Under the pieces are notes generated by a model. That model worked only from the letters and a program-made list of their open reading frames with translations. It had not been told where the DNA came from and did no database searches. A DNA stretch of 11,063 nucleotides, from positions 1 through 11,063 of the forward strand of contig JAHFNF010000022.1 of NCBI GenBank assembly GCA_023267515.1. Direction: 5' to 3'. Position 1 is the first letter of the stretch, and each line of letters opens with the position of its first letter. This DNA comes from Candidatus Nomurabacteria bacterium. Lineage in GTDB: Bacteria > Patescibacteriota > Minisyncoccia > Phycocordibacterales > UBA9973. Below, piece after piece: positions 7,532 through 11,063 of this stretch. Position numbers and translations under genes: made by a program.

Positions 7532-8218
7532 ATGAATAATAATATTGATTGGAAAAAATACCTGATTGTTTTTCTGATTACTGCCGGTCTTTTTCTTACC
7601 GCCAGCTATTTGAGTAATTATTTTACCAATAAAAAAATAGGTGAGCTAAAATCTATTCAAGATAAAATAGCGGTGGATATTCTTTCTTCGGAAACTCAGT
7701 TTTCCTTGCTCCAAGAGCTATCCTGTAAAGACGTTAATAGGTCAGCTCTTTCTTCTGAGCTTTCTTCCTTGGCCGATAAAATTACATACAGCGAGACAAA
7801 TATTGGCGTGAGCTCTGATATTATCGGACTCAAGAAATACTATTCCTTGCTCGAAATAAAAGATTATCTTTTGATGCAAAAGATTTCCGAGCGCTGTGGA
7901 ATAAAATCTGTTTTTGTTTTGTATTTTTATGCAAATAAAGATAGTTGTGCCGATTGTGTAAAGCAGGGCTATGCCTTGGATGCTCTTCGGGCAAAATATC
8001 CTGAATTTAGAGTTTATTCTTTTGATTACAATCTAGATTTATCCGCGGTAAAAGCGTTGATTTCAATATATAAAATTCCTGATACTTTACCGGCGCTCGT
8101 AATAAACAAAGAAGTACACCCTGGTTTTACCAGTATGGAGGATATAGAAAAAATGCTCCCAGCACTTGAAAAGACTGTCAAAGACAGCAGCAAAGACACA
8201 AAAAACGTTGTAAACTAA
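7532..8218 (+). CDS. Membrane-anchored thioredoxin-like CxxC protein of unknown role
   Basis: I do not recognise a specific family for this 228-residue protein. It has one N-terminal membrane segment (about 10-28), a helical, Ser-rich middle (about 35-120) and a C-terminal domain that looks like a thioredoxin fold. The strand VFVLYFYAN is followed by C139-A-D-C142, then an amphipathic helix, a strand (FRVYSFDYN) and TLPALVIN, where P187 fits the cis-proline next to the active site. C65 and C122 are extra cysteines. The signal-anchor pattern suggests the CxxC faces outside. It follows the glycosyltransferase with a 1-nt gap (TAA-T-ATG), so co-expression is very likely. It may be a redox partner or a non-catalytic thioredoxin-fold scaffold for that enzyme, but this is speculation. 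The stop is 9 nt from the 3' end of the convergent tRNA gene. Confidence 0.72.
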   Translation: MNNNIDWKKYLIVFLITAGLFLTASYLSNYFTNKKIGELKSIQDKIAVDILSSETQFSLLQELSCKDVNRSALSSELSSLADKITYSETNIGVSSDIIGLKKYYSLLEIKDYLLMQKISERCGIKSVFVLYFYANKDSCADCVKQGYALDALRAKYPEFRVYSFDYNLDLSAVKALISIYKIPDTLPALVINKEVHPGFTSMEDIEKMLPALEKTVKDSSKDTKNVVN

Positions 8219-8227
8219 GGCTATTTG

Positions 8228-8299
8228 AGCCGGGAAGAGGATTTGAACCTCCAACCTACGGTTTACAAAACCGTTGCTCTACCGTTGAGCTATCCCGGC
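8228..8299 (-). tRNA. tRNA-Thr (anticodon UGU)
   Basis: The minus strand folds into a complete 72-nt cloverleaf: acceptor GCCGGGA/TCCCGGC, D stem GCTC/GAGC with a 7-nt loop containing GG, anticodon stem ACGGT/ACCGT with loop TTTGTAA (anticodon TGT, threonine ACA codons), a 5-nt variable loop, and T stem GGAGG/CCTCT with loop TTCAAAT (one G-U pair). The discriminator is U. CCA is not encoded (the template continues CAA), so it must be added by a nucleotidyltransferase. The gene lies 20 nt after the small membrane protein gene on the same strand. Confidence 0.97.
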
Positions 8300-8308
8300 A
8301 ACTTTCTG

Positions 8309-8317
8309 ATTATAACA
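8309..8317 (-). promoter_or_regulatory. Extended -10 promoter for tRNA-Thr
   Basis: The minus strand reads TG-T-TATAAT, identical to the element before the DsbA-like gene. No -35 match is seen at the usual distance. The predicted start near 8302 leaves a 5' leader of only about 3 nt before the mature tRNA end at 8299. Read-through from the rpsB-tsf unit is also possible. Confidence 0.6.
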
Positions 8318-8319
8318 AC

Positions 8320-8721
8320 TTAGTATTCTTTTTCCTCCTCCTTTATTTTTTCCTTTAAGTTGCTTATCTTTCTTTTATATTCCGATACTGTTTTAAGGAA
8401 TCCAGAAGTCTCTCTTTCTTCTGCCTTCTTTTCTGGAAAATGTTTAGATAAAGTGTTTCTTACTTTTTTTGTCAAATATGCGCTCCCTTTTTTTAGATGG
8501 ATGGAAGATCTGATAGAGATTCGGAGTATTACGGCAATCACGACAAGGCCGTATCGCTTCACATTTTTTATGATTATATAACGAACCTCGTGCGCTGGTG
8601 GAATAATCGGAGATTGGTTATGAGCCGTCACTGCTCCCGCTCTGATTAAAACTACACGCTTATAGAGCATAAAAGCTAGGCTTGTGAGTGACAAAAAAAA
8701 TAATATAAATATATAAGTCAT
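8320..8721 (-). CDS. Small hypothetical membrane protein downstream of tsf
   Basis: No family is recognised for this 133-residue protein. It starts with a hydrophobic segment (residues 2-19, IFILFFLSLTSLAFMLY), followed by a polar loop. A second, weaker hydrophobic stretch (about 57-70, YGLVVIAVILRISI) has basic residues on both sides. The C-terminus (about 85-133) is highly charged and ends in a probable coiled coil rich in Lys and Glu. A bitopic or two-helix membrane protein with a cytoplasmic charged tail is the most natural reading. The ATG is 1 nt after the tsf stop (TAA-A-ATG), and the frame is intact and tightly packed in the rpsB-tsf unit, which supports it being real. Function is unknown. 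Confidence 0.75.
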   Translation of the reverse strand: MTYIFILFFLSLTSLAFMLYKRVVLIRAGAVTAHNQSPIIPPAHEVRYIIIKNVKRYGLVVIAVILRISIRSSIHLKKGSAYLTKKVRNTLSKHFPEKKAEERETSGFLKTVSEYKRKISNLKEKIKEEEKEY

Positions 8722-8722
8722 T

Positions 8723-9502
8723 TTATATAGAGTACCTCTTTACTTCTTTTACTGCAGCTTTTGCGCTTTCAAGTAATTTGCCCACGCTCATATCTCCATT
8801 TTTAATGAATGGTTGATCAAGTAGAGTGCGTTCTTTGAAGTAAGTTGAGATTTTCCCGTCCAACATTTTCTTTTTTATTTCTTCCGGTTTGTCGCTGGCA
8901 TCCACTTCCTTTTTAGAAATTTCTTTGACAGTCTGCCTGGCTTCGTCCGTGATTTCTCCAGCGTTCATATATTCTGGCTTCATAGCGGCGATATGCATCG
9001 CTATATCCTTAGCGAGTTCCGGAGTTCCTCCATCTAATGATACTATAACAGCGGACTTTCCATTATGCACGTAGTTTCCTAAAATGCTCCCAACAACTTC
9101 AAAACTTTCGCCTAGCTGGATATTTTCTCCGGTTTTCTGAATTACCAGATCAATCATATTTTTTGCTTCACTTTTCATCTTCTCAACCCCTCCATTTAAG
9201 GCAACATCCGCGAGAGTTGATAATAAGTTCGTAAAGTCGCTATTTTTCGCTACGAAATCTGTTTCACAGTGGAGGGTGACTAATACTGCTTTTCCATCGG
9301 CTGCTTTTACGATCACCGCGCCATCATTAGCGAGACGATCCGCTTTTTTCATCGCAATATCTGCGCTGGTCTTTTTGAGAATTGCTAGCGCTTTTTTCAT
9401 ATCGCCCTCGGCTTCTTCCAGCGCCCTCTTACATTGCATCACAGAAACGCCTGTCTGATCTCGGAGTTCTTTTATTAACTCTGTAGTGATTGCAACGGGC
9501 AT
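8723..9502 (-). CDS. tsf: Translation elongation factor Ts
   Basis: EF-Ts is the nucleotide exchange factor that releases GDP from EF-Tu. The protein is 259 aa, somewhat shorter than E. coli EF-Ts (283 aa). The N-terminal UBA-like domain (about 1-52) has the family pattern LIKELRDQTGVSVMQCKRALEEAEGD. The core carries ETDFVAKN, with the EF-Tu-contacting TDFV at residues 81-84. The C-terminal part contains the conserved QPFIKNGDMSVGKLL. The C-terminal end is abbreviated compared with E. coli. The gene follows rpsB after 6 nt, the classic rpsB-tsf pairing, without a visible Shine-Dalgarno sequence. The next gene begins 1 nt after its stop. Confidence 0.97.
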   Translation of the reverse strand: MPVAITTELIKELRDQTGVSVMQCKRALEEAEGDMKKALAILKKTSADIAMKKADRLANDGAVIVKAADGKAVLVTLHCETDFVAKNSDFTNLLSTLADVALNGGVEKMKSEAKNMIDLVIQKTGENIQLGESFEVVGSILGNYVHNGKSAVIVSLDGGTPELAKDIAMHIAAMKPEYMNAGEITDEARQTVKEISKKEVDASDKPEEIKKKMLDGKISTYFKERTLLDQPFIKNGDMSVGKLLESAKAAVKEVKRYSI

Positions 9503-9508
9503 TTTAAT

Positions 9509-10231
9509 TTAAGATTTAGCGGGGACAGACATAATGCCTACTTTGTAAGCGTCCGCCAAAGCCTTGGTAAATAGAGCGATAGAAAGGCGGGAAGCGTCGT
9601 TTGCAATAATAGAGTGGGTAATGCCTTTAATATTTGAATCAGTATTAGCAAGAGCTACAACGGGCACTTTGGATTTTCGGGCCTCGGTGGCGGCAATGTG
9701 TTCTTTACGAGCGTCAATTATGAGCACTGCGTCAGGGATTTTTTTCATCCCGATCATCCCAGAGTAATATTTGGAAAGCTTCTCCATTTTCTTTGAAAGC
9801 ATCAAGCGTTCTTTCTTGGTGTATTTTTCCAATTCGCCTTTTTCGTTTTCAATTTTATAATTTTCAAGTTCAGCGATACGCTTTTTGATTTCTGTAAAGT
9901 TGCTCAAAGTTCCGCCGATCCAGCGCTCTATAACGTATGGCATACCAGTAGCCTGCGCGGCTGCCATCACTGCTTCACGAGCTTCCGGTTTGGTACCGAC
10001 AAAAAGAACCACTTTATTTTTCGCGCCGAGCTCTTTCATAAAGTCGCATGCGTCCACGAGCATTTTCTGGCTTTTTTCGAGGTCTACAATGTCAGTCTTG
10101 TTCTTGGTAGTGAAGATAAAAGGGGAGACAGATGGGTGTCTGCGCGTCTTGGAATAGCCGTAATGCGCTCCGGCTTCAAACATTTTCTCTATTGATAATT
10201 CACTAATATCGCTTTTTGGCATATGGCTCAT
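9509..10231 (-). CDS. rpsB: 30S ribosomal protein S2
   Basis: S2 is a late-assembling protein of the small ribosomal subunit that interacts with S1 in many bacteria. With the chosen start it has 240 aa. Recognisable segments are FEAGAHYGYSKTRRHP, FIFTTKNKTDIVDLEKS, ERWIGGTLSNF and DAVLIIDARKEHIAATEA. A charged helical insertion (KIENEKGELEKYTKKERLMLSKKMEKL) occupies the usual coiled-coil arm. I chose ATG 10231 (MSHMPKSD), with ATG 10222 as a close alternative. Extending to a TTG at 10279 would add 16 unconserved residues and run through the promoter region. A weak AGAGAG lies about 12 nt upstream of 10231. tsf follows after 6 nt; proS is divergent upstream. Confidence 0.96.
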   Translation of the reverse strand: MSHMPKSDISELSIEKMFEAGAHYGYSKTRRHPSVSPFIFTTKNKTDIVDLEKSQKMLVDACDFMKELGAKNKVVLFVGTKPEAREAVMAAAQATGMPYVIERWIGGTLSNFTEIKKRIAELENYKIENEKGELEKYTKKERLMLSKKMEKLSKYYSGMIGMKKIPDAVLIIDARKEHIAATEARKSKVPVVALANTDSNIKGITHSIIANDASRLSIALFTKALADAYKVGIMSVPAKS

Positions 10232-10273
10232 ACTAGCAGAAAGCTCTCTATTTCGCAACAGGGAACCGTTTCT

Positions 10274-10301
10274 ATTCAAACAGGAATTTTCTTTTGACCA
10301 A
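10274..10301 (-). promoter_or_regulatory. Candidate rpsB promoter
   Basis: On the minus strand, TTGGTC (10301-10296) and TG-T-TTGAAT (10282-10274, hexamer 10279-10274) are spaced 16 bp apart. Both hexamers are imperfect, but the extended TG is present. The predicted start near 10267 gives a leader of about 36 nt. Confidence 0.35.
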
Positions 10302-10322
10302 AAGGGTTTTTTCGGGTAGTAT
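10294..10322 (+). promoter_or_regulatory. Candidate proS promoter, leaderless geometry
   Basis: TTGACC (10294-10299, five of six matches to consensus) is followed after 17 bp by TAGTAT (10317-10322, four of six). The predicted start at about 10329 is one base before the proS ATG, and no Shine-Dalgarno sequence can fit. The -35 overlaps the candidate rpsB -35 on the other strand. Confidence 0.45.
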
Positions 10323-10329
10323 AGCTCTT

Positions 10330-11063
10330 ATGAGACAATCTAAACTTTTCACTAAAACCCGGAAGGAAATGCCCTCCGATGAGACCTCCAAGAATGCCGA
10401 GCTTTTGATTCGTGGTGGGTTTATCCATAAAGAGATGGCCGGGGTTTATACTTATTTACCACTAGGCCTCCGAGTCATAAAAAAAATTGAAAATATAATT
10501 CGCGAAGAGATGAATGCAGTCGGCGGGCAGGAAGTTTCAATGACAGCCTTGCAGAATCCAGAACTCTGGAAAAAAACAAATCGTTGGAGTGATGAGGTGG
10601 TGGACAATTGGTTTAAAACAAAATTAAAAAATGACGCAGAGCTCGGGCTTGGCTTTACTCACGAAGAACCTTTGGTAAATATGCTCATCAATTTTATTTC
10701 TTCCTATAAAGATTTACCAGTAGCTATTTATCAATTCCAAACAAAATTTAGAAACGAACTGCGCGCCAAGTCTGGCATTTTGCGCGGGCGAGAATTTTTA
10801 ATGAAGGATATGTATTCCTTCCATACATCACAAGAAGATTTTGAAAACTTTTACGAAAAAATGAAAGAAGTTTACAAAAATATTTTCAAACGCGCCGGCA
10901 TCGGACACCTCACTTATATGACTTTTGCTTCCGGCGGAGTATTCTCAAAATATTCTCACGAATTTCAGACGATAACTAGCGCCGGTGAAGACACCATCTT
11001 TCTTGACGAAGAAAAAAGTATCGCTATAAATAAAGAGGTTTTCAACGACGAGGTAATAGCAAA
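10330..11063 (+). CDS. proS: Prolyl-tRNA synthetase, 5' part (3' truncated by window)
   Basis: This class II aminoacyl-tRNA synthetase charges tRNA-Pro with proline. The first 244 codons are present and the frame is open to the window edge. The sequence follows bacterial ProRS closely: MRQSKLFTKTRKEMPSDE, LLIRGGFIHKEMAGVYTYLPLG, the adenylate-binding GFTHEEP (THEE at 110-113), class II motif 2 (FRNE at 140-143 and LRGREFLMKD at 151-160), and SHEFQ (209-213). The last visible residues (AGEDTIFLDEEKSIAINKEVFNDEVIA) reach the point where the editing (INS) domain starts in long bacterial enzymes; whether that domain exists here cannot be seen. It is divergent from rpsB with 98 nt between start codons. 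No Shine-Dalgarno sequence precedes the ATG, and the promoter geometry suggests a leaderless mRNA. Confidence 0.95.
   Translation, partial: MRQSKLFTKTRKEMPSDETSKNAELLIRGGFIHKEMAGVYTYLPLGLRVIKKIENIIREEMNAVGGQEVSMTALQNPELWKKTNRWSDEVVDNWFKTKLKNDAELGLGFTHEEPLVNMLINFISSYKDLPVAIYQFQTKFRNELRAKSGILRGREFLMKDMYSFHTSQEDFENFYEKMKEVYKNIFKRAGIGHLTYMTFASGGVFSKYSHEFQTITSAGEDTIFLDEEKSIAINKEVFNDEVIA

Noticed and set aside
8222..8231. GGCT/AGCC mini-hairpin (8219-8231) as a terminator for the glycosyltransferase operon
   Set aside because: It has only a 4-bp stem, no following T tract, and half of it is the tRNA acceptor and discriminator region.
10232..10279. TTG start giving a 16-residue longer S2
   Set aside because: The extra residues do not resemble S2, and the stretch overlaps the candidate rpsB promoter and start site.
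1..11063. Mobile element, CRISPR array, phage or defence system
   Set aside because: No transposase, integrase, terminal repeats, spaced direct repeats or known defence domains were found. All sizeable genes are accounted for by housekeeping or envelope functions.

Overview
The window looks like a chromosomal housekeeping segment from a low-to-moderate GC bacterium, most plausibly a member of the Candidate Phyla Radiation (Patescibacteria, Parcubacteria-like). This placement is an inference. It rests on very tight gene packing, AT-rich intergenic gaps, scarce Shine-Dalgarno sequences, compact versions of universal proteins (EF-Ts 259 aa, sigma factor 396 aa with a polylysine N-terminus, beta' without the large trigger-loop insertion of E. 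coli), and membrane proteins of unknown function between core genes. No mobile element, CRISPR array, phage gene or recognisable defence locus was seen.

Layout: (1) Bases 1-4963, plus strand: the 3' two-thirds or so of rpoC (RNA polymerase beta'), then dnaG (primase) after 4 nt, then a primary sigma-70 factor (rpoD) after 1 nt. This is a transcription/replication-priming operon whose upstream part lies outside the window. (2) Bases 5041-5802, minus strand: a membrane-anchored DsbA-like thiol oxidoreductase that converges on rpoD. A nested inverted repeat lies between the two stop codons. (3) Bases 5803-5946: a divergent promoter region, followed by a small DUF378-type membrane protein (plus) and a strong intrinsic terminator at 6213-6253. 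(4) Bases 6286-8218, plus strand: a two-gene unit of a processive-type family 2 glycosyltransferase and a membrane-anchored CxxC thioredoxin-like protein of unknown role. (5) Bases 8228-10231, minus strand: rpsB (S2), tsf (EF-Ts), a small membrane protein and tRNA-Thr(UGU), read in that order. (6) From 10330, plus strand: the 5' part of proS (prolyl-tRNA synthetase), divergent from rpsB and cut by the window edge.

How it fits together: most of the window is information processing (transcription, priming, translation). The central 5.0-8.2 kb is a cell-envelope island of redox and polysaccharide-type membrane proteins. The most useful signal is regulatory. At least four candidate promoters share an extended -10 element (TGnTATAAT or one base off). 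The sigma factor encoded here keeps the His and Glu that in E. coli sigma-70 read that TG dinucleotide. Several predicted start sites fall only 1-7 nt before the start codon or the tRNA 5' end, which suggests widespread near-leaderless transcripts. I found no convincing new multi-gene system; the least explained piece is the glycosyltransferase/CxxC pair.
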